This document shows, in pieces, positions 14,626 to 22,559 of a stretch of 23,851 bases of DNA (the stretch's first letter is position 1; each line of letters opens with the position of its first letter). The stretch comes from JAILEN01 sp036723975 (GTDB lineage: Bacteria; Bacillota; Clostridia; Lachnospirales; Lachnospiraceae). Below the pieces are notes generated by a model, which was given only the letters and a program-made list of their open reading frames with translations, had not been told where the DNA came from and made no database searches. The DNA is taken from assembly GCA_036723975.1 (NCBI GenBank), contig DAIMGJ010000023.1:1-23851 (forward strand), read 5' to 3'. The position numbers and the translations under genes are program-made.

Positions 14626-15387
14626 ATGACCAGAGTAATTATGCATGGATGTAACGGACATATGGGTCAGGTTATTTCCAAGATTATCGCTGATGAAAGT
14701 GAGATGGAGATTGTAGCCGGTGTGGATCCTTTTGATGAAGGAAAGAATCCGTATCCGGTGTTTCCAAATATTGAATCCTGTGATGTGAAAGCCGATGTTA
14801 TCATCGACTTTTCCAATGCAAAAGCAATCGATGGATTGTTAGATTATTGTGAGAGTAAATGCGTTCCGGTAGTTTTATGTACAACAGGTCTTTCGGAGGA
14901 ACAGATTGCTCGTGCCGGTGAGGTTTCAAAGAACGTAGCAGTGCTTCGCTCTGCAAATATGTCGCTTGGAATCAATACCTTACTGGATTTGTTAAAGAAA
15001 GCAACCGCTGTCTTTGCGGAAGCCGGATTTGATGTGGAGATTGTAGAAAAACATCACAACCAGAAAGTGGATGCTCCTTCCGGAACAGCGCTTGCACTTG
15101 CGGATGCTGTAAACGAAGTGATGAATAACGAATGTGAATATGTTTACGATCGTTCTCAGGTTCGTAAGAAACGTGAGAAAAAAGAAATCGGTATTTCCTC
15201 TGTTCGAGGTGGAACCATCGTAGGCGACCACGATGTAATCTTCGCCGGACAGGATGAAGTCATCACATTTTCACACACTGCATACTCCAAAGCTGTTTTT
15301 GGAAAAGGTGCTGTGGAAGCAGCAAAGTTCCTTGCGGCCAAGCCTGCCGGCATGTACGACATGCAGGATGTGATTGCAGCAAAATAG
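14626..15387 (+). CDS. dapB: 4-hydroxy-tetrahydrodipicolinate reductase
   Basis: This is the second enzyme of the diaminopimelate pathway, reducing the DapA product with NAD(P)H. It has 253 residues. The N-terminal nucleotide-binding loop is GCNGHMGQ. LCTTGLSEEQI follows, and the catalytic/substrate motif is EKHHNQKVDAPSGTAL near residues 140-155, the hallmark of DapB. The start at MTRVIMHG has GAGG five bases upstream. An in-frame ATG at 14575 overlaps the dapA stop codon but has no ribosome binding site and would add 17 unconserved residues. The gene ends in a strong terminator shared with the convergent trkH. Confidence 0.96.
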   Translation: MTRVIMHGCNGHMGQVISKIIADESEMEIVAGVDPFDEGKNPYPVFPNIESCDVKADVIIDFSNAKAIDGLLDYCESKCVPVVLCTTGLSEEQIARAGEVSKNVAVLRSANMSLGINTLLDLLKKATAVFAEAGFDVEIVEKHHNQKVDAPSGTALALADAVNEVMNNECEYVYDRSQVRKKREKKEIGISSVRGGTIVGDHDVIFAGQDEVITFSHTAYSKAVFGKGAVEAAKFLAAKPAGMYDMQDVIAAK

Positions 15388-15392
15388 AGCAC

Positions 15393-15424
15393 AAAAGACA
15401 GAGAATAAACTCTCTGTCTTTTTT
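15393..15424 (+). terminator. Terminator between convergent dapB and trkH
   Basis: A 12-bp perfect stem (15393-15404 with 15411-15422, core AGACAGAGA/TCTCTGTCT) with a 6-base loop ends in six T on the plus strand. The A-run on its left side gives a shorter U-run for the minus-strand operon, so it may serve both directions. Confidence 0.88.
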
Positions 15425-15432
15425 GTATAATA

Positions 15433-16905
15433 TTATTTAACTTTTTTACTATGATAACGTCTCTCAAACACTTCTTTCCAAATCGTCGGATGGAACAAAA
15501 GAATCATCGGGAAGAGCTCCAGTCTTCCTGCCAACATATCAAACATCAACACAATCTTTGAAAGCGGTGAGAAGAATCCAAGGTTCTGGGTTGGTCCAAC
15601 CCCTTCGAGACCGGGCCCGATGTTATTAAAGCAGGCAATGACTGCTGTTAAGTTTGTCTGCATTCCCTGACCTTCCAAGGATACCAAAAGAAGAGATGTA
15701 ATAAAGATTGCAATGTATGTATCAAAGAATACGTTAACGGAACGAAGGGTTTCGTGCTTTATCGGAGCCTTGTCCATGGATAAATGGCGAATACTCTTTG
15801 GATGAATATAGGAAAACGCTTCTTTTGCAAACGCTTTCATTACAATCACAATTCGGCTGACTTTGATACCACCGCCGGTAGAACCGGCGCAGGCGCCGAT
15901 AAACATGAGGATGACTAAAATCGTCTTGCTGAAGGATGGCCAAAGATCGAAGTCTACGGTGGAGTATCCTGTGGTGGTAATAATGGATGCCACCTGGAAG
16001 GATGATTTTGTTACCGCATCAAACAGGTTTTCACAACTGTGATAAATGTTTGCAGTAATAAGTACGATAGCGGTAAAAATGATACTTAAGTATGCACGAA
16101 CTTCTTCCATCTTAAATGCTTTTTTGAAATCTTTTACCCAGATAAAAAAGTAAGCATTGAAGTTGATTCCGAAGAGAATCATAAATATGGTAACCACCCA
16201 TTGGATGGCGATGGAATACCCGCCGATGCTGTCGCTTTTGATACCGAAACCACCGGTTCCTGCTGTGGAGAAGGCGGTGCAGATACTGTCAAAAACGGGC
16301 ATGCCGAAAATTATTAAAAAGATAAACTCCGCTAATGTAAGTGCGAGATAAAATGCGTATAACAAAGTAGCGGTGGTTTTCATCTTTGGAGCAAGCTTTC
16401 CTACAGATGGGCCCGGGGATTCTGCGCGAAGCAGGTTAATGTTGGAACCGCCGCTCATTGGCAAAATCGCAAGTAAGAATACCAAAACACCCATACCACC
16501 AATCCAGTGCGTAAAGGCACGCCACAAAAGAGAGGCGTGGGAGAGAGATTCCACATCCGATAAAATGGAAGCTCCCGTGGTGGTAAATCCGGATACGGTT
16601 TCGAAGAGTGCATCCAGATAAAAAGGAATTTCGCCGGTGATTACAAACGGAACCGCACCAAACAGGGACATAACAATCCAACTTAGGGCTGTTGTAATAC
16701 AACCTTCTTTTAAATAAAAAATGTGATCTTTCGGTTTTCTGAAACAAAGGAGAAAACCAAATGCTAAACATAACATCGCTGTTATAAAAAATGCAAAGCC
16801 TTCGGATTCGTTATAAATAACCGCACAAATCACCGGAAGGAGTAACAGCGCTGCTTCTATTTTCAGAATCGATCCCAAAATGTATCGAATCATTGAAGTA
16901 TTCAT
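15433..16905 (-). CDS. trkH: Trk/Ktr-type potassium uptake protein, channel subunit (TrkH family)
   Basis: This is the 490-residue membrane pore subunit of a potassium uptake system. The four membrane-pore-membrane repeats of the family are marked by filter loops: VSGFTTTGAS, FSTAGTGGFG, ITTTGYSTV and FNNIGPGLEGVG, each with the selectivity glycine. Between them are about ten hydrophobic helices, and the basic GSTGGGIKVSRI loop follows the third filter region. The C terminus (MLAGRLELFPMILLF) is typical. The start follows AGAGG about eight bases upstream and lies 10 bases after the trkA stop, so the two subunits are translated from one message and should form a complex at the membrane. Confidence 0.95.
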   Translation of the reverse strand: MNTSMIRYILGSILKIEAALLLLPVICAVIYNESEGFAFFITAMLCLAFGFLLCFRKPKDHIFYLKEGCITTALSWIVMSLFGAVPFVITGEIPFYLDALFETVSGFTTTGASILSDVESLSHASLLWRAFTHWIGGMGVLVFLLAILPMSGGSNINLLRAESPGPSVGKLAPKMKTTATLLYAFYLALTLAEFIFLIIFGMPVFDSICTAFSTAGTGGFGIKSDSIGGYSIAIQWVVTIFMILFGINFNAYFFIWVKDFKKAFKMEEVRAYLSIIFTAIVLITANIYHSCENLFDAVTKSSFQVASIITTTGYSTVDFDLWPSFSKTILVILMFIGACAGSTGGGIKVSRIVIVMKAFAKEAFSYIHPKSIRHLSMDKAPIKHETLRSVNVFFDTYIAIFITSLLLVSLEGQGMQTNLTAVIACFNNIGPGLEGVGPTQNLGFFSPLSKIVLMFDMLAGRLELFPMILLFHPTIWKEVFERRYHSKKVK

Positions 16906-16915
16906 GAACTAACCT

Positions 16916-18316
16916 CTAAACTACAATATCTTGAATGTTTGTAAATCCCGATTCGGTGGTAACCACCATAACGTTATCGCCGATTTCAATGGTGTCGGAA
17001 CCGTTCGGGAAAATAATATCTTTTCCACGGCTGATAAAGGCAATCATAAGATTGTCTTTTAATTTCAAATCCATAAGTGGAACACCGACAACATCGGATT
17101 TGCTGTGTACGGTAAACTCGATGGCTTCTGCACGGTTGTTAAACAAGTGAGAAATGGTCTCAACGTTGTTTCCGATGGAAGCGGCGCGCTTCGCACGTGC
17201 GTAAGCAATGATCGCTTCTGAAGTAATCAATCGAGGAAATACAATACTATCCAAATCCAGGGAGCTGATAACATCTCCGAAGGAGAATCGGTTTACCTTG
17301 GTAACGACCTTTGCGTCAGAAACCTGTTTTGCATGTAATGTAAGCAGTACGTTTTCTTCATCAATACCGGTTAATGGTACGAAGGCATCGACAGAAGTAA
17401 TGCCGGCTTCTTTTAAAAGTTCGGCATCGGTTCCGTCACCGTTTATGATGATGGCTTCCGGAATTAAATCCGTAAGTTTTTCACAGCGTGCTCGATTCGC
17501 TTCGATGATCTTTACTTCAATACCTTCCGCAATCAAGCGTTTTGCAAGGTAGTAGGAGGATTTTCCACCGCCGATAATTAAGCAATCCTTGGTATGGTTG
17601 GTTGCAACCCCAAGGGATTTTAAACAGCTGACCGCTGTTTTCTTTGGAGCAACAAATCCGACGACATCGCCTTCCTCAAAGGTAAAGCTACCGTTTGGAA
17701 TGATGACTTCTCCGTGACGTTCGATGGCACAGAAAAGCATACGTGGATGACGTTCTTGTGAAAATTCGGCAATCGTCTTTCCGACAAGCTGATTGTTTTC
17801 TTTTAATTTTAATTTGATCAGCTCTGCATTTCCGTGAGCGAATGAGGTTACTTCCAAAGCAGCAGGTAAATTTAAGATACGAGCGATTTCGTTGGAAGTT
17901 TCAAGCTCCGGGTTGATAATCATGGCAAGTCCAAGCTTGTCACGAAGGTAAGCCGCATCCTGACTGTAGTCCGGTGTGCGAACACGGGCAATCGTTGCAA
18001 TATCGTGATGCGCGACCATGGATGCTACGGTGCAGCACAAAAGGTTTAATTCATCAGATTCCGTAACTGCGATAAAAAGGTCGGTTTCCATAACACCTGC
18101 TTCTTTTAAAATACTGGTATTGGCACCGTTACCTGTAATAGCAAGTACATCGTACTGATTGTCAATCTCGTCGATTTTTTCAGGATTGCTGTCAATGATA
18201 GCAATGTCATTCCCTTCATTAGAAAGCTGTTCCACCAGTGTGACACCAACTTTTCCGGCCCCTACGATTAAAATACGAAGGGGACGATTAGAAGGTTCAG
18301 ATTTAAAACCAAACAT
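16916..18316 (-). CDS. trkA: Trk potassium uptake regulatory subunit TrkA
   Basis: This 466-residue cytoplasmic protein gates the TrkH channel in response to bound NAD(H) or ATP. It has the full double architecture: RCK-N at the start (ILIVGAGKVGVTLVEQL, GxGxxG at about residues 18-23), RCK-C near 145-225, a second RCK-N beginning LIIGGGKSSYYLAKRL (about 245), and a second RCK-C to the C terminus. Such double-length TrkA differs from the single-domain KtrA of bacilli. The ribosome binding site GAGGGA lies seven bases before the ATG. It sits between upp (30 bases upstream) and trkH in one minus-strand operon. Confidence 0.95.
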   Translation of the reverse strand: MFGFKSEPSNRPLRILIVGAGKVGVTLVEQLSNEGNDIAIIDSNPEKIDEIDNQYDVLAITGNGANTSILKEAGVMETDLFIAVTESDELNLLCCTVASMVAHHDIATIARVRTPDYSQDAAYLRDKLGLAMIINPELETSNEIARILNLPAALEVTSFAHGNAELIKLKLKENNQLVGKTIAEFSQERHPRMLFCAIERHGEVIIPNGSFTFEEGDVVGFVAPKKTAVSCLKSLGVATNHTKDCLIIGGGKSSYYLAKRLIAEGIEVKIIEANRARCEKLTDLIPEAIIINGDGTDAELLKEAGITSVDAFVPLTGIDEENVLLTLHAKQVSDAKVVTKVNRFSFGDVISSLDLDSIVFPRLITSEAIIAYARAKRAASIGNNVETISHLFNNRAEAIEFTVHSKSDVVGVPLMDLKLKDNLMIAFISRGKDIIFPNGSDTIEIGDNVMVVTTESGFTNIQDIVV

Positions 18317-18346
18317 AATACGTCCCTCAAATAAAACTATTTTAAA

Positions 18347-18976
18347 TTATTTTGTACCGAAAATACGATCGCCTGCATCTCCAAGTCCCGGGCAGATGTA
18401 TGCGTTTTCGTTTAATTCACGGTCTAAATGTCCAACATAGATTTGAATATCCGGATGATCTTTCTTTAATCTTTCCAATCCTTCCGGAGCTGCAATGATG
18501 CACATAAACTTAATTTTCTTTCCACCATGCTGTTTAATAAAGTCAATTGCTTCTGAAGCAGAACCACCGGTTGCAAGCATTGGATCTACAACTAAGATTG
18601 TACGAAGCTCGATTGGATCAGGAAGCTTACAATAATATTCGTGTGGTTCATGTGTCTCAGGATCACGGTAAAGTCCGATGTGACCGATTTTGGCGGTTGG
18701 TACCAAGTGTGTGATACCGTCTACCATTCCAAGACCTGCACGAAGGATAGGTACGATTGCCAGCTTTTTACCTGCAATCATAGGTGTCATGCATGTTTCA
18801 ATAGGAGTTTCAACCTCAACATCTTCCAATGGAAGATCGCGAAGGGCTTCAAATCCCATTAATGTAGCAATCTCTGCTACCAAAGTACGGAACTCGTTTG
18901 TTCCGGTATTCTTATCTCTCAGCATAGAGATTTTATGCTGGATCAAAGGATGATCTAAAATCGTAACGTTAGACAT
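18347..18976 (-). CDS. upp: Uracil phosphoribosyltransferase
   Basis: The enzyme converts uracil and PRPP to UMP, the key pyrimidine salvage step. It has 209 residues, normal length. Visible motifs are ILDHPLIQHKISMLRD at the N terminus, PILRAGLGMVDG, the PRPP-binding loop VVDPMLATGGSA, and the uracil-binding C-terminal YICPGLGDAGDRIFGT. An AAGGAG ribosome binding site is seven bases from the ATG. It is the first gene of an operon with trkA and trkH and is divergent from uraA, which supplies its substrate. Confidence 0.98.
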   Translation of the reverse strand: MSNVTILDHPLIQHKISMLRDKNTGTNEFRTLVAEIATLMGFEALRDLPLEDVEVETPIETCMTPMIAGKKLAIVPILRAGLGMVDGITHLVPTAKIGHIGLYRDPETHEPHEYYCKLPDPIELRTILVVDPMLATGGSASEAIDFIKQHGGKKIKFMCIIAAPEGLERLKKDHPDIQIYVGHLDRELNENAYICPGLGDAGDRIFGTK

Positions 18977-19011
18977 GATAAACTCCTTTTCTTTTTTGAA
19001 AATTCAGAATG

Positions 19012-19020
19012 ATTATACCA
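19012..19020 (-). promoter_or_regulatory. Extended -10 promoter of upp-trkA-trkH
   Basis: On the minus strand TGGTATAAT is a TG-extended consensus -10. A good -35 is lacking (CTTTTT at the expected place). Transcription should start near 19005, about 28 bases before upp, so the leader is too short for an attenuator. Confidence 0.65.
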
Positions 19021-19098
19021 TAATGTCTGAAGAAAAAAAGCCTAAAGAAACAGGAAAAAATTCATGAATATTTTTCATGATTAAGAAGAGAAAAATCG

Positions 19099-19126
19099 TT
19101 GAAAAAATGACCGGAATCTATATACT
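19099..19126 (+). promoter_or_regulatory. Promoter of uraA
   Basis: TTGAAA (19099-19104), 16 bases and TATACT (19121-19126) give a plausible housekeeping promoter. The predicted start near 19133 leaves about 50 bases of leader without an obvious terminator hairpin or PyrR-type attenuator. Confidence 0.6.
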
Positions 19127-19182
19127 AGTCAATAGTGTAAATATGTCCATAGAGGGCGAGTAATAAGAAAAGGAGAACATTC

Positions 19183-20568
19183 ATGGGAAACACAGCTATT
19201 AAAGATGCTTCCGAATTGGGAACCCCAAGAATGTTGCTTTTGGGCTTGCAGCATATGTTTGCAATGTTCGGCGCAACAATTTTGGTTCCGATTTTGGTAA
19301 ACAACTACTTTGAGGGGGAAGGCCTCTCCGTTCAGGTAACCCTTCTTTGTGCAGGTTTGGGAACTTTACTTTTCCACTTTATTACCAAAAATAAGGTGCC
19401 TGCATTCTTGGGATCCTCATTTGCGTTCTTGGGTGGATTTGCTACCATCGCAAACTTAAACACCGGAATCTACGCAAATATGACAATGGGAGAGAAACTT
19501 CCATACGCTTGCGGTGGTATCGTAGTTGCAGGTCTTTTGTACATAATTCTTGCACTTATCATCCGTCTGGTTGGCGTTCGCAAGGTAATGAAGTTTTTAC
19601 CACCGGTTGTAACCGGACCGATTATCATTTGTATCGGACTTACCCTTGCACCTTCCGCAGTTTCCAATTGTGCAACCAACTGGGTATTGGCACTCATCGC
19701 TTTTGGTGTGGTTGTTTACTTTAATATCTGGGGAAGAGGAATGCTTAAGATTATTCCGATTCTTTTGGGCGTCGTAATTGCTTATGTTTGTGCGATTGTT
19801 TTTAACATGGTTGGTATGACAAACGCAGACGGATCCGCTATTCTTGATTTTACAAGTGTGGCATCTGCAAATTTTGTTTCTGTTCAGCCGTTTGTACTTT
19901 GCAAGTTTGATTTGACAGCCATCCTTGTTATGGCTCCAATCGCAATTGCAACCATGATGGAACATATCGGAGATATTTCAGCAATCTCTGCTACCGTAGA
20001 TGAAAACTTTATCGAAGATCCGGGTCTTCACAGAACTTTGATTGGTGACGGTCTTGCAACTGCTTTCGCCGGCTTGGTTGGTGGCCCTGCCAACACAACT
20101 TATGGTGAAAACACCGGTGTACTTGAGTTAAGTAAAGTACATGATCCAAAGGTAATTCGATTGGCAGCTGTTTATGCAGTGGTTCTTTCCTTCTCACCGA
20201 AGGTTGCAGCACTTATCGGGTCTCTTCCGACTGCCATTATCGGTGGTGTCAGCTTCGTACTTTACGGTATGATTTCTGCGATCGGTGTTCGTAACGTAGT
20301 AGAAAACCACGTAGACTTTACAAAGTCAAGAAACTTAATTGTTGCAGCAGTTATTTTAGTAAGCGGACTTGGATTTTCTGATGGTCTTACATTTACCATT
20401 GGTGAGACTTCTATCACCCTTACCTCTCTTGCAATTGCAGCAATTCTTGGTATCTTGTTAAATGCAATTTTACCGGGTAAAGATTATGACTTTATAAAGC
20501 ATGAAACAGAAGCTGCAAAATTAAAGACACAGGATTATGAAAACCACTACGAGGAAGTAGAAGACTAA
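19183..20568 (+). CDS. uraA: Uracil/xanthine permease, NCS2 family
   Basis: This is a 461-residue inner-membrane nucleobase:cation symporter with about 14 hydrophobic segments. It shows family landmarks: LGLQHMFAMFGATILVPIL at the first helix, VPAFLGSSFAFLGG, MEHIGDISA (the glutamate equivalent to Glu241 of E. coli UraA), and GGPANTTYGENTGVL (equivalent to the Glu290 region), both uracil-contacting. A charged cytoplasmic tail of about 30 residues ends the protein. The ribosome binding site AAGGAG precedes the ATG. Being divergent from upp strongly favours uracil as substrate over xanthine. A hairpin follows the stop. Confidence 0.93.
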   Translation: MGNTAIKDASELGTPRMLLLGLQHMFAMFGATILVPILVNNYFEGEGLSVQVTLLCAGLGTLLFHFITKNKVPAFLGSSFAFLGGFATIANLNTGIYANMTMGEKLPYACGGIVVAGLLYIILALIIRLVGVRKVMKFLPPVVTGPIIICIGLTLAPSAVSNCATNWVLALIAFGVVVYFNIWGRGMLKIIPILLGVVIAYVCAIVFNMVGMTNADGSAILDFTSVASANFVSVQPFVLCKFDLTAILVMAPIAIATMMEHIGDISAISATVDENFIEDPGLHRTLIGDGLATAFAGLVGGPANTTYGENTGVLELSKVHDPKVIRLAAVYAVVLSFSPKVAALIGSLPTAIIGGVSFVLYGMISAIGVRNVVENHVDFTKSRNLIVAAVILVSGLGFSDGLTFTIGETSITLTSLAIAAILGILLNAILPGKDYDFIKHETEAAKLKTQDYENHYEEVED

Positions 20569-20588
20569 TCAAACGTTTTAAAAAAAGC

Positions 20589-20632
20589 GAAGCCCTCTCG
20601 GAATGAATTTTCATTCGGGGAGGGCTTCTTAT
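20589..20632 (+). terminator. Terminator after uraA
   Basis: A long hairpin (GAAGCCCTC at 20589-20597 with GAGGGCTTC at 20620-20628, continuing inward through GAATGA/TCATTC with one mismatch) closes on a 4-base loop. The T-tail is short (TTCTTATT). An A-run on the left side would also allow minus-strand use. Confidence 0.82.
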
Positions 20633-20641
20633 TAGTCGTAC

Positions 20642-20670
20642 TTGTTATTTTAGTTTTGCTACAATATAAT
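20642..20670 (+). promoter_or_regulatory. Promoter of guaA
   Basis: TTGTTA (20642-20647), 17 bases and consensus TATAAT (20665-20670). Transcription should start near 20677, leaving a leader of under 40 bases, so no purine riboswitch can be present. Confidence 0.75.
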
Positions 20671-20713
20671 GAAAAAAGTGTTTTCGTGTATTAATAATTG
20701 AAAGGGAGCATTC

Positions 20714-22294
20714 ATGAATCAGGAAAAAGTAATCGTGATTGATTTCGGCGGTCAGTACAACCAGCTTGTGGCGCGTCGTGTCAGGGAGTGTAATGTTTAT
20801 TGCGAGATTTATTCTTATCGCACACCGATTGATGAGATTAAAGCAATGAATCCAAAGGGTATTATTCTAACCGGCGGACCAAACAGCTGCTACGAAGCAG
20901 ATTCACCGACATATACAAAGGAACTTTTTGAACTTGGAATTCCGGTTCTTGGACTTTGCTACGGCGCACAGCTTATGAACCATATTTTGGGTGGAAAGGT
21001 TGAAAAAGCACCGATTCGTGAATACGGAAAGACAAAGACTTTCATCGACGGCGGAAAGACCACACTTTTTGCAGGGGTGGAAGAAGAGACCACTGTTTGG
21101 ATGAGTCATTTTGATTATATCAGCACTCCGGCACCGGGATTTGAAATCTTGGCTCATACAGCAGATTGCCCGGTGGCAGCGGATGCAAACGAGGAGAAAA
21201 AGCTTTATGCAATTCAGTTCCATCCGGAGGTTTTGCATACGGTACGAGGAAAAGAAATCCTCTTTAATTTTGTACGTAATATATGCGGGTGTGAAGGAAA
21301 CTGGCGTATGGATTCCTTTGCTGAAAACGCAGTAAAAGAAATAAGAGAAAAAGTTGGAGACGGAAAGGTGCTTCTTGCTTTATCCGGTGGAGTGGACTCC
21401 TCCGTTTTGGCAGCACTTTTGGCAAAAGCAATCGGAAAACAGCTGACCTGCGTATTTGTAGATCACGGTTTGCTTCGCAAAAACGAAGGCGATGAAGTGG
21501 AGGGCGTATTTGGCCCTTCCGGAGATTTTGACATTAACTTTGTTCGAGTGAACGCAGCTGAGAGATATTATAAAAAATTGGCAGGTGTATCCGAACCCGA
21601 GCAGAAAAGAAAAATCATCGGCGAAGAATTTATTCGTGTTTTTGAAGAAGAAGCAAAGAAAATTGGAAAAGTAGATTTCTTGGCGCAGGGAACCATCTAT
21701 CCGGATGTTGTAGAGTCCGGGCTTGGCGGTGAGTCAGCAGTCATCAAATCCCACCACAACGTGGGTGGTCTGCCGGATTATGTGGATTTTAAGGAGATTA
21801 TAGAGCCTCTTCGAAATCTTTTTAAGGATGAGGTCCGTGCGGTAGGTTTGGAACTTGGACTTCCGGAATATTTGGTATTCCGCCAGCCGTTCCCGGGCCC
21901 GGGACTGGGCATCCGAATTATCGGAGAAGTCACCGCAGAAAAGGTACGCATGGTTCAGGATGCAGACTATATCTACCGTGAGGAAGTCGACAAGGCGGCT
22001 GCAAAGTATCGCGAAGAACACGATCGAAGCGAGGCTCCATGGATGCCGAATCAGTACTTTGCAGCCCTTACCAATATGCGCTCCGTAGGCGTTATGGGTG
22101 ATGAGAGAACCTATGATTACGCAGTAGCAGTTCGTGCAGTACGCACCATTGATTTCATGACTGCAGAGGCAGCAGAAATTCCGTTTGAGGTCTTGCAGAC
22201 GGTGATGAGCCGAATCATAAACGAAGTGCGCGGGGTCAACCGCGTAATGTATGATTTAACGAGTAAGCCACCCGGAACGATAGAGATGGAGTAG
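20714..22294 (+). CDS. guaA: GMP synthase (glutamine-hydrolysing)
   Basis: The enzyme converts XMP to GMP using ATP and ammonia taken from glutamine. It has 526 residues, the usual length. The class I glutamine amidotransferase domain (about 1-190) has GLCYGAQ with the nucleophile Cys82 and the catalytic FHPEV histidine and glutamate. The ATP-pyrophosphatase domain starts with the PP-loop LSGGVDSSV (about 223-231). The C-terminal dimerisation domain contains RQPFPGPGLGIR and ends in the highly conserved NRVMYDLTSKPPGTIEME, so the gene is intact even though it may border an inserted element. The ribosome binding site is AAAGGGAG. A strong terminator follows. Confidence 0.98.
   Translation: MNQEKVIVIDFGGQYNQLVARRVRECNVYCEIYSYRTPIDEIKAMNPKGIILTGGPNSCYEADSPTYTKELFELGIPVLGLCYGAQLMNHILGGKVEKAPIREYGKTKTFIDGGKTTLFAGVEEETTVWMSHFDYISTPAPGFEILAHTADCPVAADANEEKKLYAIQFHPEVLHTVRGKEILFNFVRNICGCEGNWRMDSFAENAVKEIREKVGDGKVLLALSGGVDSSVLAALLAKAIGKQLTCVFVDHGLLRKNEGDEVEGVFGPSGDFDINFVRVNAAERYYKKLAGVSEPEQKRKIIGEEFIRVFEEEAKKIGKVDFLAQGTIYPDVVESGLGGESAVIKSHHNVGGLPDYVDFKEIIEPLRNLFKDEVRAVGLELGLPEYLVFRQPFPGPGLGIRIIGEVTAEKVRMVQDADYIYREEVDKAAAKYREEHDRSEAPWMPNQYFAALTNMRSVGVMGDERTYDYAVAVRAVRTIDFMTAEAAEIPFEVLQTVMSRIINEVRGVNRVMYDLTSKPPGTIEME
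22268..22294 (+). other. Candidate attachment site at the guaA 3' end
   Basis: The last nine codons of guaA, coding for KPPGTIEME-like residues, are highly conserved and are a known integration target for tyrosine-recombinase islands. A complete integrase gene starts 265 bases downstream in the same direction. The second copy of the expected short direct repeat is not in the window, so the exact crossover is not known. Confidence 0.4.
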
Positions 22295-22313
22295 TAAAGT
22301 GATAAAATAACGT

Positions 22314-22353
22314 ATCCGCAAGCCCTTGATTTTGCAGGGTTTGCGGATTTTTT
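22314..22353 (+). terminator. Terminator after guaA
   Basis: ATCCGCAA (22314-22321) pairs with TTGCGGAT (22341-22348), extended through CCCT/AGGG, followed by TTTTTT. It is a strong rho-independent terminator that would insulate the integrase from guaA transcription. Confidence 0.92.
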
Positions 22354-22364
22354 ATGCTCTTTTG

Positions 22365-22406
22365 TGACACCATTTTGATGTAAAAAAATGTATCAAAAAG
22401 GTATCA
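22365..22406. repeat. Imperfect inverted repeat between guaA and the integrase gene
   Basis: The arm at 22365-22381 matches the reverse complement of 22390-22406 at 13 of 17 positions, with an 8-base A-rich centre. The units resemble TGACACC and TGATACC followed by a T-run. Its position near the candidate attachment site fits an integrase or excisionase arm-type site, but function is inferred. Confidence 0.45.
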
Positions 22407-22457
22407 TTTCATATGGCTTGCAGGTGATAAGCCCGTAAATATGCAGACGTGACAGGT

Positions 22458-22533
22458 TTGAAATTTATTCTTCGGAATAATGTATTTTTTCATTTCTTAT
22501 TCAAATGCCGACAGATAGTATGTGGATTCCACA
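22458..22533 (+). promoter_or_regulatory. Weak promoter and palindrome upstream of the integrase
   Basis: TTGAAA (22458-22463), 17 bases and TGTATT (22481-22486) form a weak promoter candidate. Downstream, TGTGGATTCCACA (22521-22533) is a perfect palindrome with a one-base centre, ending 10 bases before the AAGGAGG ribosome binding site. It could be a repressor operator for the integrase. Confidence 0.35.
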
Positions 22534-22559
22534 ATATTATTTTTAAGGAGGACATTATT

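Noticed and set aside
19127..19182. PyrR attenuator upstream of uraA
   Set aside because: No terminator and antiterminator pair is visible in the roughly 50-base leader.
20671..20713. Purine riboswitch upstream of guaA
   Set aside because: The promoter lies too close to the start codon to leave room for the aptamer.
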